In this document: positions 1-8,151 of the stretch, one piece after another | Layout: each line of letters begins with the position of its first letter | Position numbering within the stretch: position 1 is the first letter of the stretch | Source of the DNA: Saprospiraceae bacterium | GTDB lineage: Bacteria; Bacteroidota; Bacteroidia; Chitinophagales; Saprospiraceae | Length of the DNA: 32,488 nt | Direction of reading: 5' to 3' | Assembly (NCBI GenBank): GCA_013214355.1 | Contig: JABSSL010000012.1 | Coordinates: forward strand, 132,921-165,408 | Made by a program: the position numbers and the translations under genes | Notes under the pieces: generated by a model | What the model was told of the DNA's origin: nothing | The model's database searches: none | Seen by the model: only the letters and a program-made list of their open reading frames with translations

Positions 1-1383
1 CAAGATTTCTTTATGGCGGGGCGGGACCTGGGGATTGCCGTTACGGCCTTTGCCGTCTTTTCCAGCACCCTCAGCGGATTTGGCTTTGTGGGTGGTCCAG
101 GATTGGTTTACCGGATGGGAATGAGTTCCGTTTGGATGATCGTTTGTGTGATTGCAGGTTTTACCATTTCCTTTTATACTTTGGGAAAAAGACTGCGGCT
201 GTTTGCGGAGCTGGGGAATAGTATCTCCTTACCCGATGTAGTACATCTGCGCTATAAAAGTAAATCTACTCAGTTGATGACAGCGGTAGCGATTCTCCTT
301 GGAGTACTGGGGTATCTAGCTACTCAGATTTTAGCTATGTCGGTAGTGTTACGGGATATTCTAGTCGAGACGACCTATTTCGATTCCATCAGCTTAGAAG
401 CTTGTTTAATCATCTCTTGCTCTATATTGGTTTTTTATAGTGTGACGGGCGGGATCGTAGCTTCGGTTTATACAGATCTAATCCAAGGAGCGGTGATGGT
501 GGTAGCGGCCTTGCTGATCTTCTTGACGGTTATTAATACTTTTGATGGGGGCTTTACGACCATTAGTCAAACGATCTATGCCGATGATCCAGAGGCTATC
601 GGACCCTGGGGAACCTTAGGGATGATTGGTTGTTTATCTTGGTTTTTTGTGTTCGGTTTGGGAGGAGCGGGACAGCCGCATGTGATTACAAAAATGATGA
701 TGAATAAACGGGTTGCGGATGCTAAATATATACTACCCGTATCTGCAATGGGATATATTTTAGCTGCACTCCTGTGGATCAGTATCGGTTTAGCTATGCG
801 GGCCTTGGTACTAAGTGGCCAGCATCCTGAATTGGCCAGTGCGGATGCGGCAGCACCTCAATTTTTACAAAACTTTGCTCACCCGCTTTTAGCGGGGATT
901 GTATTTGCAGGCTTGTTTGCCGCTATTATGTCCACTGCTGATTCTTTCCTAAATATTGGTACAGCCGCTGTCATGCATGATATCCCAAAGGCTTTAGGAT
1001 GGGACAAAGCCAAAAATGAACTGTGGTGGGCCCGTTTTACAACGGTAATGATCACGATTTTTGCGGCGGTTTTCGCACTGTATACGGGAGATTTGGTGGC
1101 TATTCTTGGGGCTTTTGGTTGGGGGACTTTTGCCGCGGCTATCGTCCCTACGGTGGCTATTGGCTTTAATTGGAAGAGAGCAACGCCAATGGCCGCTAAC
1201 ATTGCTATTGCTTCTAGTTTGCTGATTAACTTTGTAGTCAAACTTTTCAAGATTAGTTTACCATACGGTATAGATGTGGGTGCATTTTCTTTGGTGATCT
1301 CTCTTATCCTTTTTCTTTCCATTTCCTTCGCCTCCTCACCACCAGCAATTGATGAGGACGTGGAGGCAGTAATGGATATGTAA
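1..1383 (+). CDS. Sodium:solute symporter family transporter (5' end outside window)
   Basis: This is a multispanning membrane carrier of the sodium:solute symporter (SSS) family, which couples sodium entry to uptake of a sugar, sugar acid or similar small solute. The frame is open from base 1 and its first codons read QDFFMAGRDLG, matching the family motif D-Y/F-F-L-A-G-R that follows the first membrane helix. The real start is therefore upstream of the window, and the ATG at 13 is internal. About twelve hydrophobic segments follow. The segment FAAIMSTADSFLNIGTA is the conserved helix 8 region, whose Ser/Thr residues commonly contribute to a sodium site. The protein ends shortly after the last helix with a short acidic tail. 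The substrate cannot be read from sequence; the nearby sugar-acid enzymes at 2198-4585 are on the other strand, so a joint role is only a guess. Confidence 0.9.
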   Translation, partial: QDFFMAGRDLGIAVTAFAVFSSTLSGFGFVGGPGLVYRMGMSSVWMIVCVIAGFTISFYTLGKRLRLFAELGNSISLPDVVHLRYKSKSTQLMTAVAILLGVLGYLATQILAMSVVLRDILVETTYFDSISLEACLIISCSILVFYSVTGGIVASVYTDLIQGAVMVVAALLIFLTVINTFDGGFTTISQTIYADDPEAIGPWGTLGMIGCLSWFFVFGLGGAGQPHVITKMMMNKRVADAKYILPVSAMGYILAALLWISIGLAMRALVLSGQHPELASADAAAPQFLQNFAHPLLAGIVFAGLFAAIMSTADSFLNIGTAAVMHDIPKALGWDKAKNELWWARFTTVMITIFAAVFALYTGDLVAILGAFGWGTFAAAIVPTVAIGFNWKRATPMAANIAIASSLLINFVVKLFKISLPYGIDVGAFSLVISLILFLSISFASSPPAIDEDVEAVMDM

Positions 1384-1385
1384 AT

Positions 1386-1541
1386 AAAAGAGCAAATCTA
1401 AATTGTCATTTTATGGTGGCTTCTTTTTCCCTATCTCTGCGTTGTGTACTCGCCTTAATAGCCAAGGCTATTAGGCTCCGCCGCGCCTTGATCTATGAAA
1501 AAATCTGCTCGACCAAAAAAGTAATCTAAATCTGCTCTTTT
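1386..1541. repeat. Long imperfect palindrome (foldback element A)
   Basis: The outer 19-base arms, 1386-1404 and 1523-1541, pair at 16 of 19 positions. The centre at 1452-1476 is a hairpin, GCCTTAATAGCC-AA-GGCTATTAGGC, with one bulge. Both arms point to the same centre near 1464, and the intervening arm sequence also aligns loosely, so the whole 156 bp is one diverged foldback. It fills the gap between the symporter and the next gene. It may be a REP/MITE-like dispersed element or a transcribed structure; no run of T suggests a simple terminator. Confidence 0.6.
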
Positions 1542-1570
1542 ACTTAATAACTTTAAAACTCTTGTATAAG

Positions 1571-2083
1571 ATGCTAATTGTTCCTGCGCTCTTTACCTTT
1601 TTAGCATTAAGCATTCTAGGCTTTCTAGTAAAGAGGAATTTAGGTGATTCCACTGTACAATCAGCTACTCGGGCGTTGACGGGTGCCCTGAGTATTGTAT
1701 TACTAGTTTTAGGGGGAGTAGAGCTGTTCAAGGATTGGCAAAGTGGTATACTTGTAGAACGAATAGCAGCAATGCAGCAGTTCTTTGGGACAAGCTGGAT
1801 GTTGAAAACGGCTGCTTTGAACCTGATCCTATCTATGGCAGCCCTGAATATTCATGTGCGCTCCAGAGAAAGTCGACTACTCCAAAGCATGCTGGTACTG
1901 CTGATCGTTTTAGCGTTGGGGCTAGAGGTGGTTATGCCCACTCCTATAGTCAAACCAGGTTGGGAAACTACCATCATGCCTAGTTGGACCTGGGTTACGA
2001 TGCTTACTTTTCTTATCGGAGGCTTAGTTTGCCTATGGATTATCATTAAATGGAAGCTCATTCCCGAAACCCGTGAATCATAA
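1571..2083 (+). CDS. Small multispanning membrane protein, unknown function
   Basis: I do not recognise this 170-residue protein. It shows four or five hydrophobic helices: near residues 2-20, 33-52, 70-95, 103-125 and 139-160. Short charged loops separate them, for example FKDWQSG after the second helix and VRSRESR after the third. That size and layout recall DoxX-like or other small integral membrane proteins, but no diagnostic motif is visible. The ATG at 1571 is preferred over an in-frame TTG at 1562; neither has a clear ribosome binding site, which is normal in Bacteroidota. It lies 188 bases after the symporter, separated by a foldback element, so co-transcription is uncertain. Confidence 0.7.
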   Translation: MLIVPALFTFLALSILGFLVKRNLGDSTVQSATRALTGALSIVLLVLGGVELFKDWQSGILVERIAAMQQFFGTSWMLKTAALNLILSMAALNIHVRSRESRLLQSMLVLLIVLALGLEVVMPTPIVKPGWETTIMPSWTWVTMLTFLIGGLVCLWIIIKWKLIPETRES

Positions 2084-2109
2084 GTGCACAAGAAAAACCT
2101 TTCGAATAC

Positions 2110-2191
2110 TACAGAATTTGGCAGGTGGTAATCGAATTACCTGCTTAGAAGATTTGTAACCCAATCCTCCGAAGAGGATCAGGCTACAAGT
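2110..2191. repeat. Two adjacent hairpins between convergent genes
   Basis: The first hairpin is GCAGGTGGTAAT-CGA-ATTACCTGC at 2121-2144, with a two-base bulge. The second pairs 2152-2169 with 2174-2191 around a CGAA loop; its inner six bases (ATCCTC/GAGGAT) are perfect and the outer part has several mismatches. They lie between two genes that converge, so a role in ending transcription or protecting 3' ends is plausible, but neither is followed by a T-run on either strand. Confidence 0.4.
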
Positions 2192-2197
2192 GCTGAA

Positions 2198-3616
2198 CTA
2201 GCTCCAAAGTCTATCCCAAGAGCGGATTTTATCCCACTCCGGAGTAGGTTTGAAATAGCTTTTATCCTCTGGGGCCAAATGTTGCTTGGCCACTTCTTCA
2301 TTTAAGTCGACGCCAAGTCCCGGCTTTTCTGGGACAATCGCAAAACCTTTCTCGATCATAGGATGATCCAATCCAGTAACCAGATCTTCCCAATAATCCA
2401 GATCTACCGAATGATGTTCTAAGGCCATGAAATTCTGTGTCGCGGCGGCACAGTGTACATTAGCCATAAAGGAGATAGGTGTTCCTGCAAAATGCATGGC
2501 CATGGCGATTCCTTTTTCCTCGGCGTAGTCGGCTATCTTTTTGGTTTCTAAAATGCCGCCTGCCGTGGCGAGATCTGGATGGACAATATCTACGGCATGG
2601 GTATCAATAAGCTTGATGAATTCTTCCTTTAGGTAGATATCCTCTCCCGTGGTAGTAGGGGTTTCGAAAGATCGAGTGATCTCTTTCCACTGTTCAGTGA
2701 ACTTCCAAGGAATCAAATCCTCCAGCCAAGCTAGCCGATAGGGTTCAACCGCTTTACCTAAACGGATAGCTTCATTCAAACCAAAGTGGCCATAATGATC
2801 TGAGGCGAGCGGGATTTCGTATCCGACAGCTTCTCTAACTTTGGCGATGTATTCGCAAAGAATGTCAAGGCCCTTCGGTGTGATCTGTACCTGCGTGAAT
2901 GGGTGTTCGGTTCCGCCGTAGGTCATCGGGTCATTGGTCCATTGGCGGCCAATGTCCCAGAAGTTGGAATTGACTACCGTTCCCGGAATATCTTTTAAAG
3001 ACTCAATACCGAAGTCCATTTTTAAGAAGGTAAACCCTTTCTCCACCACTCGATCATGCATTTTGGCCGCAAATTTTTCTGGGTCGTTGAGCCGAGGAGT
3101 ATCTGCATATAGGCGCACGCGATCTCGGTATTTTCCACCTAACAATTGGTAGACCGGTACTTCATAGGCCTTACCGACTAAGTCCCACAAAGCCATTTCT
3201 ACTCCAGATACACCGCCTCCCTGCCTTCCATGGAAACCAAATTGCTTGATACGTTTGAAAAGCATTTCAACATTGCAGGGATTATGACCCAATAATCGAC
3301 TTTTGAGAAATAAGGCATAACGCCAGCTGGCTTGGTCTCTGACTTCACCGATTCCGTAAATGCCTTGATTGGTATCTAGGCGGATGATTGGACAACGAGC
3401 GTGCCCATTCATCACCACAGCATACCTCATATCGGTGATCTTAAGTTCAGAGGGATTACTAGCCCGCTGTACCTTTGATGTGGCATACTCTATCGTCTCC
3501 TCCACTGGAGCATGGATAAAGCTGCCTAAGGCTAGTCCACCCATTCCCGCCATACCGAGGAAGTTTCGGCGTGTATGGATGTGTTGCTTATTGGCGTTGG
3601 AAGCTTGTTTTTTCAT
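2198..3616 (-). CDS. Exported mandelate racemase/enolase-superfamily dehydratase
   Basis: This 472-residue protein belongs to the mandelate racemase/muconate lactonising branch of the enolase superfamily, which removes a proton alpha to a carboxylate; many members dehydrate or isomerise sugar acids. The N-terminus has a twin-arginine signal (TRRNFLG at 15-21, then a Gly/Ala/Leu-rich stretch), so the folded enzyme is probably exported. A capping domain covers about residues 55-160 and the barrel follows. Probable metal ligands are Asp273 (SDH), Glu299 (WLED) and Glu325 (TGED). Lys199 in FLKMD and an Asp348/His375 pair (HPDLATAGG, AMHFAG) fit the catalytic bases. It lies 33 bases after the RraA-like gene on the same strand, so the two are probably one operon. 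The substrate is not determined by sequence alone; galactonate, gluconate or related acids are possibilities. Confidence 0.88.
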   Translation of the reverse strand: MKKQASNANKQHIHTRRNFLGMAGMGGLALGSFIHAPVEETIEYATSKVQRASNPSELKITDMRYAVVMNGHARCPIIRLDTNQGIYGIGEVRDQASWRYALFLKSRLLGHNPCNVEMLFKRIKQFGFHGRQGGGVSGVEMALWDLVGKAYEVPVYQLLGGKYRDRVRLYADTPRLNDPEKFAAKMHDRVVEKGFTFLKMDFGIESLKDIPGTVVNSNFWDIGRQWTNDPMTYGGTEHPFTQVQITPKGLDILCEYIAKVREAVGYEIPLASDHYGHFGLNEAIRLGKAVEPYRLAWLEDLIPWKFTEQWKEITRSFETPTTTGEDIYLKEEFIKLIDTHAVDIVHPDLATAGGILETKKIADYAEEKGIAMAMHFAGTPISFMANVHCAAATQNFMALEHHSVDLDYWEDLVTGLDHPMIEKGFAIVPEKPGLGVDLNEEVAKQHLAPEDKSYFKPTPEWDKIRSWDRLWS

Positions 3617-3649
3617 GTTGTTTTTTCGTTTTGATGAGGGAGGAATATT

Positions 3650-4585
3650 TTACCAAGTTCGATCCTTCAGAAAAGCATCTAGTTCGGCTCTCGACATAGG
3701 GAGCTTATCGGGGTTTTTATCTAACCAAGAAAGGAAATCTGCCTTGATGGCATCCGTCCAGCGTGTATCAATCTGGCCAGGAGTATACTTACCTTCCCGC
3801 AAGCGTTGATGCCCGAATTGGTCTCTTAGAGCAATGAATTCGGCATTAATCACAACTTTTTCTACCAGATGAGCAGGTATGAACACGATTCCTCCTTGTT
3901 TAGCGAGCACGGCATCTCCAGGAAGCACCATTGCCCTTCCAATTCTAATTGGAACATTGATTCCACCCAGCATCATGTTTTGGATAAAAGAAGGATCAAA
4001 ACCTTTGACGAAGGCATTAAATCCTTCGATCCTCTCTAAGCCTTCCCGATCTCTGGATGATCCATAAAAGATGACCCCATTTTTAGATTTTGCATAGATG
4101 GAGTTGCCCAGGTTATCACCAATCAAGGTTCCTCCGACTATTTTGCCGTAGCTATCCGCTACATAGATATCTCCATTACTCAGCACATCGATAGGCCAAG
4201 AATTAGAGCCGCCAATTCGACCTTCGGCTTTTCCTTTTTCTTTGATGAGATTTTCTAGATCGGGTCTAGCAGGCCAATATTGTGCCGTCAGGGCCCGACC
4301 AACCATAACCTGATCGGGTCTGAGAACTTCCCAGTTTCCTTCGTATTGGCTGTGGTAGCCTTCGTTGCGTAGCACCCCCCATGCTTCTTCCAAAGAGATG
4401 TTGGCTAAACGATTGATCAATTCCAAAGGGACCTTTGGTCGGCCATCTGGGAGGCGGGGCCCTTCCCAATGTGGCGTTAAAGCTTTAATTTCAGCTGGGC
4501 TAGGGGTAACCTTCTGGGCGGAAAGGTAGGTAGCCGTACATAAGAGAAAAAGGGTGGCCAACAATTGACTTGAAAACTTACTCAT
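3650..4585 (-). CDS. Exported RraA-like aldolase family protein
   Basis: The core matches the RraA-like family, which includes 4-hydroxy-4-methyl-2-oxoglutarate/oxaloacetate aldolases that cleave 2-keto acids to pyruvate, and the RNase E regulator RraA. Visible marks are GGTLIGDNLG at 151-160, the pair Arg178-Asp179 in GSSRDREG (the usual catalytic Arg-Asp) and the closing segment VLPGDAVLAKQGGIVFIP. At 311 residues it is longer than the typical 160-230, because of a signal peptide (about residues 1-23, ending LSAQ), an added N-terminal helical region and a C-terminal tail. It is the first gene of the probable operon with the enolase-superfamily enzyme. Together they could dehydrate a sugar acid and split the resulting keto acid. 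A periplasmic place for this fold is unusual; the RNA-related role is unlikely here. Confidence 0.82.
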   Translation of the reverse strand: MSKFSSQLLATLFLLCTATYLSAQKVTPSPAEIKALTPHWEGPRLPDGRPKVPLELINRLANISLEEAWGVLRNEGYHSQYEGNWEVLRPDQVMVGRALTAQYWPARPDLENLIKEKGKAEGRIGGSNSWPIDVLSNGDIYVADSYGKIVGGTLIGDNLGNSIYAKSKNGVIFYGSSRDREGLERIEGFNAFVKGFDPSFIQNMMLGGINVPIRIGRAMVLPGDAVLAKQGGIVFIPAHLVEKVVINAEFIALRDQFGHQRLREGKYTPGQIDTRWTDAIKADFLSWLDKNPDKLPMSRAELDAFLKDRTW

Positions 4586-4675
4586 TGTAATTAAGTTGGT
4601 TATCGAATGGATTTAAGCGCTGCCTTAGGATACCCTTACGAGTATTAAACTCGAAGGCGACCCCTGGTGTCAGCT

Positions 4676-4858
4676 AAGTAGTGGTGAATAAGTGATCTGG
4701 AATATTAGGAGTGCTATTTTGAATGTAGGCAAGGCGCAGGCCTGTCTAGCCGCCAGTTAGATTCGGGATGCTAGCAGCGCTAACAAGCCCAGTTCTGCAA
4801 GGCAGCATACACTCAAAAAAGCCTCATAAGATCCGGTAGGACTTATCCACCACTACTT
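4676..4858. repeat. Long imperfect palindrome (foldback element B)
   Basis: The terminal arms AAGTAGTGGTGAATAAGT (4676-4693) and ACTTATCCACCACTACTT (4841-4858) are inverted copies at 17 of 18 positions. Inside, the left arm (GGAGTGCTATTTTGAATGTA) resembles the inverted right arm (GAGGCTTTTTTGAGTGTA), showing that the whole 183 bp is an old foldback. The end of the element is followed by a second CACTACTTAA at 4867-4876. No reading frame of note lies inside. Confidence 0.6.
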
Positions 4859-4963
4859 AAATGTCTCACTACTTAAGATAAGACATATAGACCAAGTACT
4901 AAGCGTATTCCTGTGCAAGGAACACAAGTGCTAAATTTCTAACCGATTAAATGTTTAGATAAG

Positions 4964-5128
4964 GAACTGATTTAAACTTATTCATCTGGACTGCGGCCTA
5001 AAGTCTTGTATCTCCCGGACTTCAGCTTTTTTTCGTCCCATACCTTTCAGGTATGAAACTCAAAAAGAGCTTCGCCAGTAAATACAATTCTTTGCCCTCG
5101 TCTGCAGCCAATAAGTTTGAATCAGTTC
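4964..5128. repeat. Long imperfect palindrome (foldback element C)
   Basis: The terminal arms 4964-4982 and 5110-5128 pair at 18 of 19 positions (GAACTGATTTAAACTTATT against GAACTGATTCAAACTTATT). The centre CATACCT-TTC-AGGTATG at 5039-5055 is a perfect seven-base hairpin. Arms and core share the same midpoint (about 5046-5047), and the intervening arms remain recognisably complementary, for example AAAG..TTGTAT and GCTTTTTTTCG on the left. It lies about 100 bp from element B, with no gene between. Together they account for most of the 631-base gap between the RraA-like gene and the hotdog protein. Confidence 0.65.
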
Positions 5129-5216
5129 AAGCTTCTGAAGTTAATACTTGGATCTTATACCAAGAAGCGTTTTAGCTTTTTTCGTTAGGTAGCAGTTCTG
5201 CTTCACCTTAATAGAA

Positions 5217-5930
5217 TTACTTCTTGATTTCAATCCAAATGGCTTGAGCATAGGCTTTGGGCGTTCCATCTTCTTCGAAAATGGCGGTGCCAGAATAGAA
5301 CTTTCGTCCTTCTGAACCTAAATCCCAACCCGTGACAATGAGTCGTTCGCCCTTGTGAATAGGACTTTCAATCTTGGCCGTTATGCGGCCTAATACCTTT
5401 ACACTTTCTTTACTTTCGTGAACGGCGTATGCGCCAGGGCAATCTAAGGCAGCCCAGTAAAATTCGGTAGGAAGATCTCCATTTTCATTGAAAAGACTGT
5501 CATGGGGTGTCCAAGGAGCGGCCACCAATTGGCGGTTAGGGGTTGGTCCGGGGAAAATCCGTAGTCCGTCTCCCTCATCCCTTTTCGTACCACATACAAA
5601 GCAGCCAGGAAAATAGTGATTGTCAAAACCAACGTAGGATCGGGAAGCGAGTGCTGCTGTAGAGGGGCCGGGGGCAGCCGGAACTTCCATCGTCAAGCTA
5701 CTAGATTTAGCTTCTGCAATGAGCAGATCTCCTTTGAAAAGTTGCGCGCCTTCGTCCGTTTTGACGACCTGGAGTTGGGTATTGAGGGGGGGCGGCTTTC
5801 TCAGGCTGACCTCTGCCACGCCTTCGATGTATTTTGCTAAGAGGCCGGAAACATAGCCTCCGTTGCCTGATCTGGGCGGGCCGCAAAATTTCTTGTCAAT
5901 GCGTAGGGTATCAATTGGGGGATGCTCCAT
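5217..5930 (-). CDS. Hotdog-fold (thioesterase-like) protein
   Basis: This 237-residue cytoplasmic protein looks like a double-hotdog protein related to acyl-CoA thioesterases. The N-terminal half opens with GNGGYVSGLLAKYIEG (about 23-38), a hotdog central-helix pattern. The middle carries a Cys-x2-Cys element, FPGCFVCGTKRDEGDGL (107-123), and the end, SGTAIFEEDGTPKAYAQAIW, is the usual last strand pair of PaaI/4HBT-like domains. No catalytic residue can be fixed by eye, so hydrolase activity is inferred only from fold resemblance. It is 74 bases downstream of the LytTR regulator on the same strand and may be read through from it, although no functional link is evident. Confidence 0.6.
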   Translation of the reverse strand: MEHPPIDTLRIDKKFCGPPRSGNGGYVSGLLAKYIEGVAEVSLRKPPPLNTQLQVVKTDEGAQLFKGDLLIAEAKSSSLTMEVPAAPGPSTAALASRSYVGFDNHYFPGCFVCGTKRDEGDGLRIFPGPTPNRQLVAAPWTPHDSLFNENGDLPTEFYWAALDCPGAYAVHESKESVKVLGRITAKIESPIHKGERLIVTGWDLGSEGRKFYSGTAIFEEDGTPKAYAQAIWIEIKK

Positions 5931-6004
5931 GGCGCTATTTTATCTCTAAGATGACAACTTTTTACAGCTGCCCAATATTTGTAGGGTTTCTCTCTTGGGA
6001 CAAA

Positions 6005-6754
6005 TTAAAACAATTTTTCCAAAAGACCTTCACGCCTTCCTTTCGATACGGGGATCTTCATCTGATTTTTCATTACCAAATACCCACCCCTTTCCCGCAT
6101 ATATTTGTGGACCAGGTTCAGGTTGATGAGGTGAGAGTTATGCGGGCGATAGAAGTTTAAAGGGAGCAACATCTCCTCAAAATCTTTGAGGGTTTTGGAG
6201 ATCAGTTGCTTTCGACCATCTACCAAATAGACCATGGTGTAATTGCTATCGGATGAGCATACAATGATTTCTGCTGGATCGACAAATTCTATACTTTCTT
6301 TGGTGGCTAATGCTATCTTGCCTGAGCTGCCTTTTTTCTCTGCGTTCACATTGTCGAGCAGTAAACCTATCCGTTGTTGTGTTTCACTTTGGTTGTTCTT
6401 TTGCAAGTGTTTTTCCACTGCTTCCACTAGCTCCTTATTATGCACTGGCTTAAGTAGATAATCCAATGCACTGAACTTAATGGCTCGGATACCGAAATTC
6501 TCGTAGGCTGTTGTAAAGATTATACTAAAGGGCACATCCCTACCCAATTCTTCTAATACATCAAAACCATTGAGCATTGGCATTTCTATATCCAGGAATA
6601 GCAGATCTGGTGGAGATTTCTTCAGGAATTCCAGCCCTTCTCTCGGATCTTCAAAAGAAGCGACGACCTCTACATTTGGGCAATAGTTTTCTAACTTCCA
6701 ACGCAGCGTTACAATACTGGGGGATTCGTCATCGATAATTACAGCTTTGATCAT
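6005..6754 (-). CDS. LytTR-family response regulator
   Basis: This is a two-domain transcriptional regulator. The receiver domain covers residues 1-120, with the acidic pocket at Asp8/Asp9, the phospho-acceptor Asp55 in LLFLDIEMPM, the switch threonine in FTTAYENFG and Lys102 in LLKP. The LytTR DNA-binding domain covers about 145-249 and includes YRPHNSHLINL and the IPVSKGRRE ending. It is encoded 101 bases downstream of a LytS-type kinase on the same strand, the standard pairing, and is presumably phosphorylated by it. Targets are unknown; the divergently transcribed lipoprotein gene at 8152 is a positional candidate. The length of 249 is normal for this family. Confidence 0.95.
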   Translation of the reverse strand: MIKAVIIDDESPSIVTLRWKLENYCPNVEVVASFEDPREGLEFLKKSPPDLLFLDIEMPMLNGFDVLEELGRDVPFSIIFTTAYENFGIRAIKFSALDYLLKPVHNKELVEAVEKHLQKNNQSETQQRIGLLLDNVNAEKKGSSGKIALATKESIEFVDPAEIIVCSSDSNYTMVYLVDGRKQLISKTLKDFEEMLLPLNFYRPHNSHLINLNLVHKYMRERGGYLVMKNQMKIPVSKGRREGLLEKLF

Positions 6755-6855
6755 TTTTCCTGAATTCTGTGGGTTCTAAGTAAAACACTATTTTAAACTA
6801 ATAAAATTCGTTGATTCTGCGGTACGGTAGCTAGGATTTCTCAAGAGCTGAATGC

Positions 6856-7875
6856 TCATAAGGGAATAAATAGTTCCACTCGCGTACCTCTAGCGTCTCC
6901 ATTTTTACAGTATAAGTCCGTCACCTTTACTTCGGTATTGAAGTTGTACAATTGGCTCATAATTTTCATCCGGTCCTTAGTGATGGCCATTCCCATGGAT
7001 CGTTTTCTTGGGGTCGTTTTTTTGGCCACAATAGCTTGGGCTTTTTCTCTTCCTATTCCATTATCCTCAATGACACAGTACAAGAAGTTATCTTTCCTAC
7101 TGATCTCTAGCACCAGCATGCCATTGCTGCGATCAGGCTTGTGCATTAGGCCATGCCAGATGGCATTTTCCACATAGGGTTGGATCAACATAGGGGGAAT
7201 ATCAATTGCATTTGTATCCAGATCTCTGGCGATGTAGATACCGTACTGAAATTTATCTTTAAACCTGATGTGTTCCATTTCGAGATATAGCTCTAAAGCA
7301 TTGATTTCTTCTTTCAGACTGATGTAATTAGAGCGAGAATGCTGTAAAATCAGGCGCATCAAGCGAGAGAAATTATTCAAGTATTGGGCAGCAGCCTTGG
7401 TTTGGTTGCTCACAATATAGCTTTCGATAGAATTCAACGAATTGAAAAGAAAGTGTGGGTTCATTTGTGCTAATAAAGCAGACATTTCTACATGTGCTAA
7501 TTTCTTCTCAAAGGCAGTTTTCAATTGTTCTCTCGCTTTAAACTGATTCATTTGGTAACGATACAATCCGAAAACGGCCAACAGGATACTCAGTACGATA
7601 CCGACAATTAGCCAGGCATCCCATTTTTTAGGTGGGCCTATGCGAGTAGCTTGAGGGATTTGTTGGAGAAATGCAAGGCTATCAGAGCCGGCTCCCTTTC
7701 GATGGATGGGATTCACTCCCTTCGGGTGCTTATAGCTACTCTGTATGATCGCTGATTCACTCCCAGAATTACTCCATAGAGGCTCCCCCATACCTGTATC
7801 CTGGGCCATCGCTAGCAACGCAATAGCTTGTAGGGAGAGAAGCAGTAAGCAAATATTTGGGCGAATGATACGCAT
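6856..7875 (-). CDS. LytS/YehU-type sensor histidine kinase
   Basis: This is a membrane histidine kinase of the His_kinase (LytS) type. With the start at 7875 it has 339 residues and begins with a signal-like helix (RPNICLLLLSLQAIALLAMA). A periplasmic stretch of about 60 residues with no recognisable sensor fold and one transmembrane helix near 88-106 follow. The phospho-acceptor is His141 in QMNPHFLFNSLNS. The ATP-binding part has PPMLIQPYVENAIWHG (N box) and EDNGIGREKA (G box). The frame stays open upstream to 8073, but that extension has low-complexity, non-membrane content and would bury the signal helix, so the internal ATG is chosen. It precedes the LytTR regulator in the same operon. 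Confidence 0.93.
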   Translation of the reverse strand: MRIIRPNICLLLLSLQAIALLAMAQDTGMGEPLWSNSGSESAIIQSSYKHPKGVNPIHRKGAGSDSLAFLQQIPQATRIGPPKKWDAWLIVGIVLSILLAVFGLYRYQMNQFKAREQLKTAFEKKLAHVEMSALLAQMNPHFLFNSLNSIESYIVSNQTKAAAQYLNNFSRLMRLILQHSRSNYISLKEEINALELYLEMEHIRFKDKFQYGIYIARDLDTNAIDIPPMLIQPYVENAIWHGLMHKPDRSNGMLVLEISRKDNFLYCVIEDNGIGREKAQAIVAKKTTPRKRSMGMAITKDRMKIMSQLYNFNTEVKVTDLYCKNGDARGTRVELFIPL

Positions 7876-8151
7876 TTCATCAAAATCATGTGCGATTGTA
7901 AGTAAGGGAGATCTTAGCGAATACGCCAGTCCTTTTGATTGAATGTCACATTTACTTGAGAGAATGGACCAAAGCCGGATTATTCCCAGAAAAACTACTT
8001 CATTCGGATAAACTAATCTTGGGAAACTCAAGCAGAGCGGGCAAAGTCTGCTGGAAAGCTTCGATTGGCTCAAATGCTATATCCTCCAAGAAATAAGGCG
8101 ACTAATATTGTGGGAGAATTTCAATAATTAATTCTTACAACCTATCAAACC
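7876..8151. promoter_or_regulatory. Divergent intergenic region, kinase and lipoprotein genes
   Basis: This 276-base space separates two divergently transcribed genes and must hold both promoters. I could not place a convincing TTTG-N19-21-TAnnTTTG pair for either direction, nor a clear LytTR direct repeat. It is called regulatory from position alone. Confidence 0.35.

Noticed and set aside
879-1322. Minus-strand frame of 147 codons inside the symporter
   Set aside because: Antisense to conserved membrane helices; composition is what reversed membrane codons produce.
4676-5128. Integron attC sites or an insertion sequence
   Set aside because: No RYYYAAC/GTTRRRY ends, no integrase and no transposase frame; the palindromes are better described as foldback elements.
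5834-6160. Plus-strand frame of 108 codons across the hotdog/LytTR boundary
   Set aside because: It is antisense to the ends of two supported genes and shows no recognisable protein pattern.
7876-8073. N-terminal extension of the histidine kinase frame by 66 residues
   Set aside because: It would bury a clean signal/transmembrane helix, the extension has no domain-like content, and the ATG at 7875 gives a normal protein.
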